Source of the DNA: Coccinella septempunctata
Lineage: Eukaryota; Arthropoda; Insecta; Coleoptera; Coccinellidae
Reading direction: 5' to 3'
Assembly (NCBI RefSeq): GCF_907165205.1
Contig: NC_058192.1
Span: 36,918,001 to 36,982,000 of the forward strand
Length of the DNA stretch: 64,000 bases
Shown: in pieces, positions 54,745-64,000 of the stretch
Numbering within the stretch: the stretch's first letter is position 1
Layout: each line of letters opens with the position of its first letter
Position numbers and translations under genes: made by a program
The notes under the pieces: model-generated
The model's database searches: none
Told to the model about the DNA's origin: nothing
The model's input: the letters and a program-made list of their open reading frames with translations, nothing else

Positions 54745-56913
54745 CAAGCGTCTGTATGCGCCGATGATTGGTTCCCGAGATTTCAAATTTTGAAAATTAA
54801 CGACGGTCTCAACGTTGATGATGCCGTCAGTATTTTCTATGACAAGATAGGTAAATTAATTGAGAAACATGTTCCTACCTTCAGAGTCAATACAAAGTAC
54901 CCCAGTTATTTCAGGAAGGATACCATAAAATGCATAAAACAAAAATTATATTACCACAAAAAATACAAAAAATTTCGAAACCAATCAGATTACATCAACT
55001 ACTCAATATTGAGAAAATCATCTAAAAACTTAATTTGTAGAGACTATTCAACTTATTTGCAAAGTGTGGAATCGGATATTCTCAGCAGCAATAACGGAAA
55101 GGGTTTCTGGAGGTATATCTCCAACAGGCGGAAGTCAAGAATGTTCATTCCTAAAAAAATGACGCTTGAGACATCTAGTGCTAACGGACCTAGAGAGGTG
55201 TGCGAACTATTTGCCACTTTCTTTAAAAGTACCTTTGAAACACCTAAAGACGGTACTGTCTTTCACTTTCGTAAAAATCCCAAAATTTCTATAGCCGTTG
55301 ATGAGTCTGAAGTACGTAACCTCCTTCAAAATATTGAAATCAACAAATCACCTGGTCCCGACGGAATACCCCCAATTTTCATAAAAAACTGTATCGATGC
55401 CTTGACATTCCCATTAACGAGCATTTATAATATGTCTCTCTCTTCATATTACCCCACAGTCTGGAAGTTAAGTCATGTTGTGCCCATATACAAGGGTGGT
55501 AAAAAAAGTGAAATGAACAACTACCAACCCATTTGCAAACTTTCTATATTCGGAAGAATATTAGAACAAATCATATATCGAATACTTCTAAGCGAAACTA
55601 AGAAAATTATCATCCCACAACAACACGGATTTTACCCTGGACGCTCGGTTGACACTAACCTTACCCTGTTTGTGGAGTATATTTCCCGATCTATGGATGC
55701 CGGACATCAGGTCGATGCGATCTACACGGACTTCAGCAAAGCGTTCGACAAAATCGATCATAAACTACTCATTAATAAATTAGCTGAGGTTTGTGAAACT
55801 CCCGGTCTCCCTGATTATATTGGGACGTACATATTCGGAAGAAAACAGGTGGTGGTGGTGGAGGGACATAAATCGGCCGAATACATAAGTACATCTGGAG
55901 TACCACAGGGAAGTCACTTAGGTCCCCTTCTCTTTATAATATATATAAATGACATTATCGGATGTTTGAGGTACTCACTCGTGCTACTATATGCTGATGA
56001 CCTCAAGCTTTTTCTTCGCTTGCGGACGTTGGAGGACTGCCGGAGAATTCAAAGTGATCTTGATCGTATCGCAATATATTGTGCTCAGAACAACATATTC
56101 ATAAATTTTTCAAAATGTAATTACATATCTTTCTCAAGGAATAGGTCGAAGATTTCATACCAATATAACATTGATGGAAACTACATAAAAAAAGTACAAA
56201 CCGTAAAAGATTTGGGAGTGTTTATTGACCAGAATTTAAGTTTCAGCGATCATGTGAATTCTGTGGCAGTCGACTGTTCGAGGATGATGGGTTTCATCAT
56301 AAGAAACTGCAAAGGTTTCAAAAACGTGCGATCTCTGATTTCACTTTATTATGCTTTTATAGATAGCAAGCTCTGTTACGCCTCCGTCGTGTGGAATCCG
56401 ATTTACTCTAAATACATAAATAGGCTGCAAAGAGTACAGAATAAATTTTTGAGACACTTAGCTCGTAAAACTAATATCACTATTGCCAACAGTAACTATT
56501 CTGGAATACAAAAGGAGTGTAATATTGTCAGTCTGATTGGTCGTAGGAACAAAAATGACATATTATTTTTATTCAAAATAATGAGTTCGCATATCGATTC
56601 AACCGAATTACTAACATCATTAGATTTTAATGTACCTAATCGTACAACTAGACAGCATGAAATGTTCAACATTCCCTTCAGGAGAACAAATATTGGCATG
56701 AACTCACCATTAGTGAGATGTCAAAAAATATGTAATCTACATGGCACATCTTTAAATTTTTATGAATTCTCCTTGAAAAATTTCAAAAAACAACTCAAAA
56801 GTGTTAGGTACTGTATGAATATCATGATGCATTACTTGACTGTTTCTCCCTTTTGTTTTTTTGTTTTTGTTTTTTATCTGAATGTATTGAACTGTGTTTT
56901 GGGGTGTACTTAA
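54745..56913 (+). CDS. LINE ORF2 fragment with near-complete reverse transcriptase, 5'-truncated
   Basis: Open for over 700 codons from a stop at 54742-54744 to a TAA at 56911-56913; there is no clear authentic ATG, consistent with 5' truncation. In order: a linker (FYDKIGKLIEKHVPTFRV), INKSPGPDGIPPIFIKNC, the RT fingers (NNYQPICKLSIFGRILEQII), AIYTDFSKAFDKIDHKLLIN (first catalytic Asp), SGVPQGSHLGPLLFIIYIND, LLYADDLKLFL (catalytic Asp pair at about codons 403-404 counted from 54790), DLGVFIDQNLSFSDHV, and a C-terminal domain (SKLCYASVVWNPIYSKYINR). This is CR1/jockey-group style. The endonuclease is missing. A short 3' UTR ends in (TAAA)n at 57007-57030. No internal stop makes it one of the youngest LINE copies here. 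Confidence 0.9.
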   Translation, partial: QASVCADDWFPRFQILKINDGLNVDDAVSIFYDKIGKLIEKHVPTFRVNTKYPSYFRKDTIKCIKQKLYYHKKYKKFRNQSDYINYSILRKSSKNLICRDYSTYLQSVESDILSSNNGKGFWRYISNRRKSRMFIPKKMTLETSSANGPREVCELFATFFKSTFETPKDGTVFHFRKNPKISIAVDESEVRNLLQNIEINKSPGPDGIPPIFIKNCIDALTFPLTSIYNMSLSSYYPTVWKLSHVVPIYKGGKKSEMNNYQPICKLSIFGRILEQIIYRILLSETKKIIIPQQHGFYPGRSVDTNLTLFVEYISRSMDAGHQVDAIYTDFSKAFDKIDHKLLINKLAEVCETPGLPDYIGTYIFGRKQVVVVEGHKSAEYISTSGVPQGSHLGPLLFIIYINDIIGCLRYSLVLLYADDLKLFLRLRTLEDCRRIQSDLDRIAIYCAQNNIFINFSKCNYISFSRNRSKISYQYNIDGNYIKKVQTVKDLGVFIDQNLSFSDHVNSVAVDCSRMMGFIIRNCKGFKNVRSLISLYYAFIDSKLCYASVVWNPIYSKYINRLQRVQNKFLRHLARKTNITIANSNYSGIQKECNIVSLIGRRNKNDILFLFKIMSSHIDSTELLTSLDFNVPNRTTRQHEMFNIPFRRTNIGMNSPLVRCQKICNLHGTSLNFYEFSLKNFKKQLKSVRYCMNIMMHYLTVSPFCFFVFVFYLNVLNCVLGCT

Positions 56914-57006
56914 GTCCTTACTTTGTCTGTTAACTGAAATTGATTTTTCATTTTTACAGAGTTGATACTGTTTTGGAATTGTTTCTGTTTGTATCCCTGT
57001 ATTTTC

Positions 57007-57030
57007 TAAATAAATAAATAAATAAATAAA
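57007..57030 (+). repeat. (TAAA)n tail of the LINE
   Basis: Six tandem TAAA units close the LINE, as in LINEs that end in short tandem repeats rather than pure poly(A). Confidence 0.85.
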
Positions 57031-57096
57031 GGATGAAAACCAACTCCCTGGGACCCAAGGGAAGTGGATGAAATTTTCAGTGAATAATAACATTCA

Positions 57097-57180
57097 TATA
57101 AAGCCCGTTGGCTGTTTCCGCCACGGTTTTCGTCGAACGGTCTACCAGAAACGGTTTGCTATTTTCACGCCGGTATAAAT
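57097..57180 (-). pseudogene. hAT C-terminal tail fragment related to 17830-17917
   Basis: On the minus strand, ACCGGCGTGAAAATAGCAAA, CCGTTTCTGGTAGACCGTTC and GACGAAAAC align with ACCGGTGTGAACCTAGCAGA and the sequence following it in the satellite-bearing hAT. So the sequence at the satellite boundary is dispersed. Confidence 0.6.
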
Positions 57181-57986
57181 AAAGAATGTGGGGCATAAAA
57201 AAATAGGGAAACACATCTACAAGAAATAACAAACTAATTTTTACTGAGACCTGTAACAGAAACAACTAACCACCCTGAAATACATCCCTTCGATTTGCGC
57301 GTACCACAGCAGTAAAAATAAGTAATCATGGTTTATAAATAAATCGAAGAAATCCTAATGCTAATAAGAAGGGATATCTGCTACGATTTGATTAAAGGAA
57401 GGGGTACTTGGTCACCTACGAAAAATCAGGATAAAATAATAATAATTCTGTTTTTTTTTTACTTTCTAACGTATAATAAAATTTTGAATTTGATTTGTTA
57501 TTCTATTGCTATGGCGTTTATTGAATTAAAGTAGTAAGAATATTTCAACTCGACAAAATGCAATTTGAAGAATCGAATTACAAAAATTAATGTTCCCGAA
57601 ATGCATTCTTCAAAACTCTTTTGACAAATCGCAACATATTCAATTGGTTTTTTTTTTTCAATCCCAAGACAGTATCAATCAATGGAGCAAGTTTTCAAAA
57701 TGTGTTCTCTGATCGTGTTCTCTGATCATGTTCCGACCATCGAGATATTGATATCGGGGTGATGAGTCTATGGTTTTGACAAACCTCAAGACACATTCAG
57801 TTAATTTTTGGATTCAACGAATGAAAAAAAAAAATCATTACAATAATTCATACACGAAATATTGACAAACCGCGGCGACTGTAGCGACTGGACTGGACTT
57901 CGGCCGCTGCAGTCGTAATAGAGACGCGCGATTGACAGCGGGTCTATATATTTACAATGAAAGCGGTGAACGAGACGTAGCTGTTA
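57181..57986. other. non-coding stretch
   Basis: Mostly A+T-rich. A G+C-rich segment from 57870 (GCGGCGACTGTAGCGACTGG) may be one arm of an element interrupted by the MITE at 57987, with the other arm at 58141-58190 (GTCGCGCGGCTATAGCCGC). Confidence 0.4.
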
Positions 57987-58137
57987 GGGTGACCGGCCAC
58001 CGAATGCGAAGTTGATCGAAGCTGCGCGTTTTTAATGCTAATATAATTGATAAGCTACGAATCGAGTGACGTAGCTTGTCATTTAGCATTGAAAACGCTC
58101 AGCTTCGCTAAACTTCGCATTCGGTGGCCGGTCACCC
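57987..58137. mobile_element. 151-bp MITE with TTA target duplication
   Basis: GGGTGACCGGCCACCGAATG at the left is complementary to the right end finishing GCCGGTCACCC, with pairing extending about 50 bp. TTA lies on both sides (57984-57986 and 58138-58140), as for PIF/Harbinger elements. Confidence 0.85.
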
Positions 58138-59749
58138 TTAGAGTCGCGCGGCTATAGCCGCTTCAGTCGCGTGATTGGCCCTCCACCCTTAGTAAGGAAA
58201 AACGTTGTTTGTCCAGGTACCCAGTAAGAATATATTTTCAACATCTCAGAATTTCAAGAATTCACATCAAATAAGTCTCATAAGCATAATTGAAAACAGA
58301 AAATGTTACAGTTATTAAATAAATGGAAATAAGGTGTAGCACAGTGAGCTTGAAAAAATTCACCGGCTGCTTTGACAATAATCCGGTCCGACTCTGCCGA
58401 CTTGGCACGTTCGTCTGTATCCGAAGACACACGCCGACAGTCACCTGTCGCTGTGGCACGGGCTCGTCGAATACAACAACCCTATTAAAATCGAAAAAAG
58501 TAATCATTTATTGTTGACTCGTGCGTTCCGGATTCGAATGAGCGCTTCAACCTCCACTGCTAACACTCAGCTCTTCTTCTTCTTTGGTTGGGGGCAGTGG
58601 TGTGGGGACAACTCTGGTTTTGAATAATAAAAGATGCACGTCTGATGTAACTGGTTTGGGCCAATTTTTCTCTCATTCTAGCTTTGAGGCATAATACCTA
58701 TACAAGATGCCTTCTGGATGTCAGCAAGCAACACCATTGGAGGTGAATACTACAACTCCCCTCCCTCGTTGTTTTTAATTCATCATTATTTTCAAAGGAA
58801 TTGTGAAATTTTAATCTTCTTTACCTGTTCTAATCTAGTTTAAAAAAATAGTGAGCACTATCTAAGGATTCCACGTATTGAAGTCTTTCAAATTGTAGTA
58901 GGCTCTTTTTTCACAATTTTCACATAAAATGCGTTCGGGTTAATGTCGAAGCAGGCAGATTAATATCGAGTAATGTATGGTCACAAATAATAACTGATAC
59001 TTTATGTAGTTTTAATCATGAAATGGAATATGACGTCTTGAATCCAAACGTATTGCTTTTGCTCAATAGTCTTATCAAATTTGAAAGATAACCATGCGTT
59101 ACGTTCAAGCACTAAATATTAACCTTCAACATTTCAAAACCTACTCGACGAAAAAAATTTTTTCTTCTTCCTTTAACTATGTCCATGGCTGCTTAGGCCA
59201 TTCAAACAAATTTCCAGATCAGTCGAATGAGCCTGCTGCTAAGCAGATCTTGGTTATTCCAATACTCAATCGAATTTTTTATATATATTTTTATGAATTC
59301 ACGTTATGATGTAAACTAGAAATAGTTCCAAAATGGTTGTCACGTCCATAGATGAACTCAAAAATATAAACTAGCCACTCTTGCATCCAGCGCCATTTGT
59401 TAGGATGGTACACTAAACACAAAAAATTCCAAAATTAATGGTTAGTTTTCGCGTTTTGTAAAACGTTGTAAATGATCCTCATTTACTCAATCTCAGTAGA
59501 TCTAACTTTTCAGTTTTAGTTGAGCGTTTGCACCAACCTCAATTCCGATTTACTCTGCTTGCCATCGAACATTGGCGGCATAGTTGCTGAAAAAGCTCAC
59601 GTTGTGATTAAAACTGATTAAAACTTCAATACAATCATTCGAAAACCAGATAATTCGTTTCAATTATCTATGTGAAATAGTGGTAATGAATTACATTTGA
59701 CTGAACATGATTTAGTGAAGAAACAGAGTAAGCTACTTAATCACATAAC
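58138..59749. other. non-coding stretch with possible LTR traces
   Basis: On the minus strand, CCATCCTAACA followed by AATGGCGCTGGATGC (near 59400) looks like an LTR end plus a TGGCGC primer-binding site. A purine run (AACGAGGGAGGGGAG) is seen near 58772 on the same strand. No matching LTR pair was found, so this is only a hint. No gene recognised. Confidence 0.3.
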
Positions 59750-59869
59750 GGCTGGTTTCATAATCAAACCTAAAGTCCTTTAATTTTAAAGCTTCCTTTA
59801 ACCCTACTAAAAATGACAGTAAAGGAAGCTTTAAGCAAAGTGACTTTATTGATTATGAAACTGGACGTA
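59750..59869. mobile_element. 120-bp MITE with GGTTTCATAATCAA ends
   Basis: GGTTTCATAATCAA at the left faces TTGATTATGAAAC at the right, and the centre is AAAGCTTCCTTTA against TAAAGGAAGCTTT. An almost complete hairpin. Confidence 0.8.
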
Positions 59870-59930
59870 AGTGCAGCTGATTTGAACATCGTACACGCAG
59901 TACCCAATAAACGAAAATATTGAAAACTAG

Positions 59931-60445
59931 CTGACCCGGCAAACGTTGTTTTGCCATATAAATAATTTCCATGTTGTATCATAAAAAAATAGAAATTAAA
60001 AATTTTGTCTAAAAAATAAAATAAAAATTTAGGGGTGGACTACCCCTAACATTTAGGGGGATGAAAAATAGATGTTGGCCGATTCTCATAGATAGCTGAC
60101 CCGGCAAACGTTGTTTTGCCTTATAAATAATTTCCTAATGATTAAATTACTAAAATGGCTATTAAAAAATAAGGGTTGATCGTAGAAGGGTGAAAATTGA
60201 GGATTGTATGTATTTTTGTATGTTGTATCATAAAAAAATAGAAATTAAAAATTTTGTCTAAAAAATACAAAAAAAAATTTAGGGGTGGACTACCCCTAAC
60301 ATTTAGGGGGATGAAAAATAGATGTTGGCCGATTCTCATAGATACCGGATAAGCACAAAAAATTTCATCAAAATCGGTCAAGCCGTTTCGGAGGAGTATG
60401 GTAACGAAAACTATGACACGAGAATTTTATATATTATAGATAAAG
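59931..60445 (+). repeat. interspersed element AGCTGACCCGGCAAACG..., internally duplicated
   Basis: AGCTGACCCGGCAAACGTTG starts at about 59931 and again at 60095. TTTAGGGGTGGACTACCCCT and GATGTTGGCCGATTCTCATA also occur twice. The end (TTTCATCAAAATCGGTCAAG, then CGTTTCGGAGGAGTATGG) closes with TATATATTATAGAT. This beginning and end are widespread in insect genomes as a short interspersed repeat. Confidence 0.7.
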
Positions 60446-60448
60446 CAG

Positions 60449-60490
60449 GCCACTCACGAGGCGTTTTTCTGAGGACCGACCCGCATCGTC
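60449..60490. repeat. single end of the ATGGGTACCACTCA element family
   Basis: CCACTCACGAGGCGTTTTTC matches the tips at 28294 and 36362. No partner end was seen. Confidence 0.5.
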
Positions 60491-61854
60491 TGGACTACTA
60501 CAAGAAAATTTTAAATACATAATCATTTTCAATTTGATTTGTTTCAAATCAGTATCTCTGCTGTAAAAACAGATGGCGAAACTTGTTTCCAGAGTGGGCC
60601 ATATATTCAATGTTCAATTGCCTATGTTCACGGTAAGATAATTACCTCTCCCCCACACACAATCATTCTATAGAAAAAATCATAAAATCAACGAACAAGA
60701 TTAGTTATTATTCCGTGAATTTTCTGCAACTCCTCGGGACCTCAAGGAAACAACGACAAAGATCTCTATACTGCTAGCCTCATTTTGCTGAGCCAACTCC
60801 AAAAGTATAATTTGTGAAAATAATGAGAGACTCATCGTTTAAAATTCTGATCTAATAATCCCGCCATTCAGAAAAACTGAGGAGGAAGAATACGTTACAA
60901 TATTCGAGGAGAAGGGAGCTAGAGAAATGAGAAACAGAGGAGACGTTCCGCATATGGACGAAACACGTCTCTTTGTTTGCTCTCGGATTTATCTGTCATA
61001 AAAAGTCCTTTCAGAACACTCACATTTAAAATGAGGGAAGTGGCGCACGTGCAGTCATCAACATAATGCAGTGAGCGTTCTTTCAAACAACCTAGTGCGT
61101 TAATTGATAATAAGGCAGAATGAGAAGCCGAACATGCCGAACTGGTCTTGATGAACAGTGGCATACGTGACCTAAGTTTCCGAAATCTCCCTGGTATGGG
61201 GCCAACGAAGGACGTTCTGGACTAACGACATCCTCAATATCAACGCTGCGGTATTAGAACACTAAGTTTTCACAACGGCGGATCGCTTAATTCAATTCCA
61301 AATCAAAGAACTATAGTAATAACGTTTTCATTTAAAAGAGATTCGGTTTTGTTGAGGCAAAATTTCATTCCACAAAGGGGTCCAGCCTATTGTGATCATT
61401 TATAGAGCCTGGAACACGGGAAGTGGAATCAGGCAGTCGGGGATTCTCATTGAGAGAGAGGAAAATTTGCATGTTGAGTTTTCGACTATGAACTTCCTCC
61501 CTAAAATGGAAAAGGCTTCTACATCGTTAGATAGCTTAATTGTTGGCAATTTTAACAGTATGCCTCACCTTGAGTGAAAACTTGACGGTTTATAAGTTAT
61601 TGAGATTCTCATGAAAACAAAATTGAAGGTCACACTTTTTGGAATATTTCTGCTGAGAAGGTTTTTACCATTTTGACTTGAAATGTACAGGGTGTTCATG
61701 GGAAGATCATAAAGTTGCACGAATCGAATTCATCAAAACAAAGATTTTCAAATTTTAACCTATATTTTTTTTATTGAATCGATATGGCCGATACTTGACG
61801 AAAATCCATAATTGAACTTGAAACAGGACACGTGTGTTGGCATCACAATAGTAT
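60491..61854. other. non-coding stretch
   Basis: No gene recognised. TACAGGGTGTTCATGGG at 61686 is another tip of the CAGGGTG family without a clear partner. Confidence 0.4.
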
Positions 61855-61960
61855 CTTACCCTTCACCTACCTGAAGATGTGATATTGTGATGGCGAAACG
61901 TGTCGTGGATTATAACTCATTTTGTGAAAATCGTATAATCTGTTTTAAGTTGTATTTTTA
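61855..61960 (+). repeat. dispersed element with hammerhead-like motif, second copy
   Basis: CTTCACCTACCTGAAGATG, spacer, TGGCGAAACGTGTCG and AATCTGTTTTAAGTTG: the same arrangement as 8830-8935. Confidence 0.5.
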
Positions 61961-61989
61961 TTGTTGCAGTCGATTTAACGTAGAAAAAC

Positions 61990-62208
61990 CTAAATTTGTA
62001 TGAAAAGTACCCCATTATTTGGGATCCACAAAACATGAATCACAAAAATAGAAATTTGGTTTCCGATGCATGGGCGGCTGCTATATCCAATGATATGTCG
62101 GTACCAAGTACTATTGAAGCATTAAAGAAGAAAAAGGAGTTTTAATGGCAACTTATAGAGGCTTGAAAAAAAAGTTATTGATTCAGAGAAATCTGGTGTA
62201 GGAGTTGA

Positions 62209-62212
<4 letters not shown>
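61990..62212 (+). pseudogene. MADF-type (Myb/SANT-like) domain remnant cut by a microsatellite
   Basis: Plus-strand reading LYEKYPIIWDPQNMNHKNRN, LVSDAWAAAISND, IEALKKKKEF, then after two frameshifts MATYRGLKKK and KVIDSEKSGVGVEDIY. The order (LxxxYPxLW, N+-+, AW, LKxKxxxLxxxYR, KSGxGxxxxY) is that of MADF DNA-binding domains found in insect transcription factors and in proteins of some DNA transposons. An acceptor-like TTATTGTTGCAG ends near 61969. The domain's end runs into the (TA)n tract, so the rest is lost or lies beyond. Confidence 0.6.
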
Positions 62213-62959
<747 letters not shown>

Positions 62960-64000
62960 GTGATATATTATCAGAACGTACGCGGCCTCAATTCAAAAAC
63001 TGTAGAACTAAAATCTACTTTAGCGAGTGAAGATTTCGATGTTGTATGTCTGACAGAAACTTGGTTACAGGATGGCGTATTGGATGCTGAGTTGTTTTCT
63101 TGTGACTATGATGTTTTCCGATGTGATAGGAACCTGGTTGTCACAGGTATGACAAAGGGCGAGGGTGTACTCATGGCCGTTGGCGGTGGATTATGTGCGG
63201 TAAAAGTTGACATATCTGGGCTCACTGCCCTTGTTCCGTCTATCGATGCTGTAGCCTGTAGGATAATGTATGAAACTCGTTCTATCATTATATTACTCCT
63301 GTATATTCCTCCAAGGATTGATATTGCATGTTATGAACAATTTTTTGACTCATTCGGTTCATAACTAGATAATAAGATAATTGTTTTGGGAGACTTTAAT
63401 TGTCCAAAATATATTGAGAAATCTTTAACCGATAGTCTCACGTTGGTACTACATATGTTTTCGGAGTCACTGGAATTGAAACAATGCAATGAAGTACGAA
63501 ATTATAAGAATAAGTTGTTGGACTTGGTATTTTCGAATTTTGAGTGTAATGTTGCAGGCTCACTATGCTCGCTTGTAACAGAGGATTCGTATCATCCGCC
63601 AATGGAAATATCTTATCTTCCAGAGCGATATATAAGAAATTCTAATTTTTCAGACTCGAGTCCTTTCTATACATCTCGTAAATATAATTTCTCGAGGGCA
63701 AATTATGTGGATATGTACCGATATATATGGGAAACCGATAGGTCATCTGTTGAAAATGAAAGTGATGCGGACTTGGCATGCCACCAATTTTATTCTATTT
63801 TAAATAAAATATTTGAGCTCACGGTACCAGTCAAGACCGGTAGAAAAAGACGATTTCCCTCATGGTACTCATCCGAAATTATTAATTCCATTTATCTCAA
63901 AGAAGCTGCCCTAAGAAACTATAGAAAATTCAACAATAACTTCAATCGTCTTCGATATAGTAAACTCAGGAGTTTGCTCAAGTTACAAATTAACACTGCC
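62960..64000 (+). pseudogene. LINE apurinic-type endonuclease and linker, continues past window
   Basis: The N-terminal part of an ORF2 protein. IYYQNVRGLNSK starts the endonuclease fold, VVCLTETWLQ holds the catalytic Glu, VLGDFNCPKY the Asp/Asn pair, LLDLVFSN and DSYHPPMEI the end motifs. One in-frame TAA (63362-63364) splits the domain; otherwise the frame is open to the window edge. The linker FPSWYSSEIINSI, YRKFNNNFNRLRYSKLRS corresponds to YPSYFRKDTIKCI and YKKFRNQSDYINYSILRK of the LINE at 54745-56913, so both belong to related CR1/jockey-group families. The reverse transcriptase should follow beyond base 64000. Confidence 0.85.

Noticed and set aside
58262..58517. Cys-rich plus-strand frame and its minus-strand counterpart
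   Set aside because: Both frames are short and unrecognised, and the region has possible LTR traces; no splice or start support.

Overview
The window looks like arthropod, almost certainly insect, nuclear DNA. It is AT-rich and has no operons. It carries spliced-looking coding fragments, A+T microsatellites, TTAGG-like pieces, and the mix of DNA transposons, MITEs, jockey/CR1-like LINEs, a Penelope-like element and a Ty3/gypsy element usual in insect genomes. Nearly all recognisable coding sequence belongs to mobile elements, mostly decayed. The only plausible host-gene signals are a promoter plus short first exon (9180-9670) and a few orphan exon-like open frames (38.2, 42.8 and 43.8 kb). 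No tRNA, rRNA or CRISPR array was recognised.

Layout: 0-5 kb is a broken Ty3/gypsy retrotransposon (gag, protease, RNase H, integrase, 3' LTR); its reverse transcriptase is lost and a DNA-transposon remnant sits in its place. 5-9 kb is non-coding, with a 452-bp-spaced direct duplication and a MITE. 9.1-9.7 kb is the candidate host promoter and exon. 11.2-20.1 kb is a hAT element with a perfect 8-bp target duplication. A second hAT-type element is nested in it, and its core is a 6-kb array of a 141-bp satellite arranged as two opposed blocks (about 13 and 30 copies) bounded by inverted copies of the hAT transposase 3' end. 22-26 kb holds mariner and jockey-like LINE remnants and a mixed-orientation minisatellite.

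28.8-33 kb is the most interesting element: a TA-flanked transposon whose transposase carries an N-terminal RING-H2 finger ahead of a helix-turn-helix region and a DD32E catalytic domain. It has long arrays of about 20-bp subterminal repeats, and the gene is split by a MITE derived from the same family; removing the MITE and one TA restores a 397-codon frame. 33-42 kb is a mosaic of MITEs, inverted repeat pairs and a DD41D mariner fragment. 44.6-48.7 kb is a run of minus-strand retroelements (a Penelope GIY-YIG end and two LINEs). 51-54.6 kb holds four abutting or nearby terminal-inverted-repeat elements, including a 1.75-kb one with about 200-bp TIRs, a 6-bp target duplication and intron-containing coding remnants. 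54.7-57 kb is a LINE with a 707-codon open reading frame containing reverse transcriptase, and 63-64 kb is the endonuclease part of a related LINE running off the window.

The genes do not form a pathway. The logic is of nested insertion: target duplications (GGTAAGTG, TA, GTATAA, TTAA, AATAGCT, TTA) let several insertions be delimited and ordered from the sequence alone. All family assignments come from motif reading; no database search was possible.
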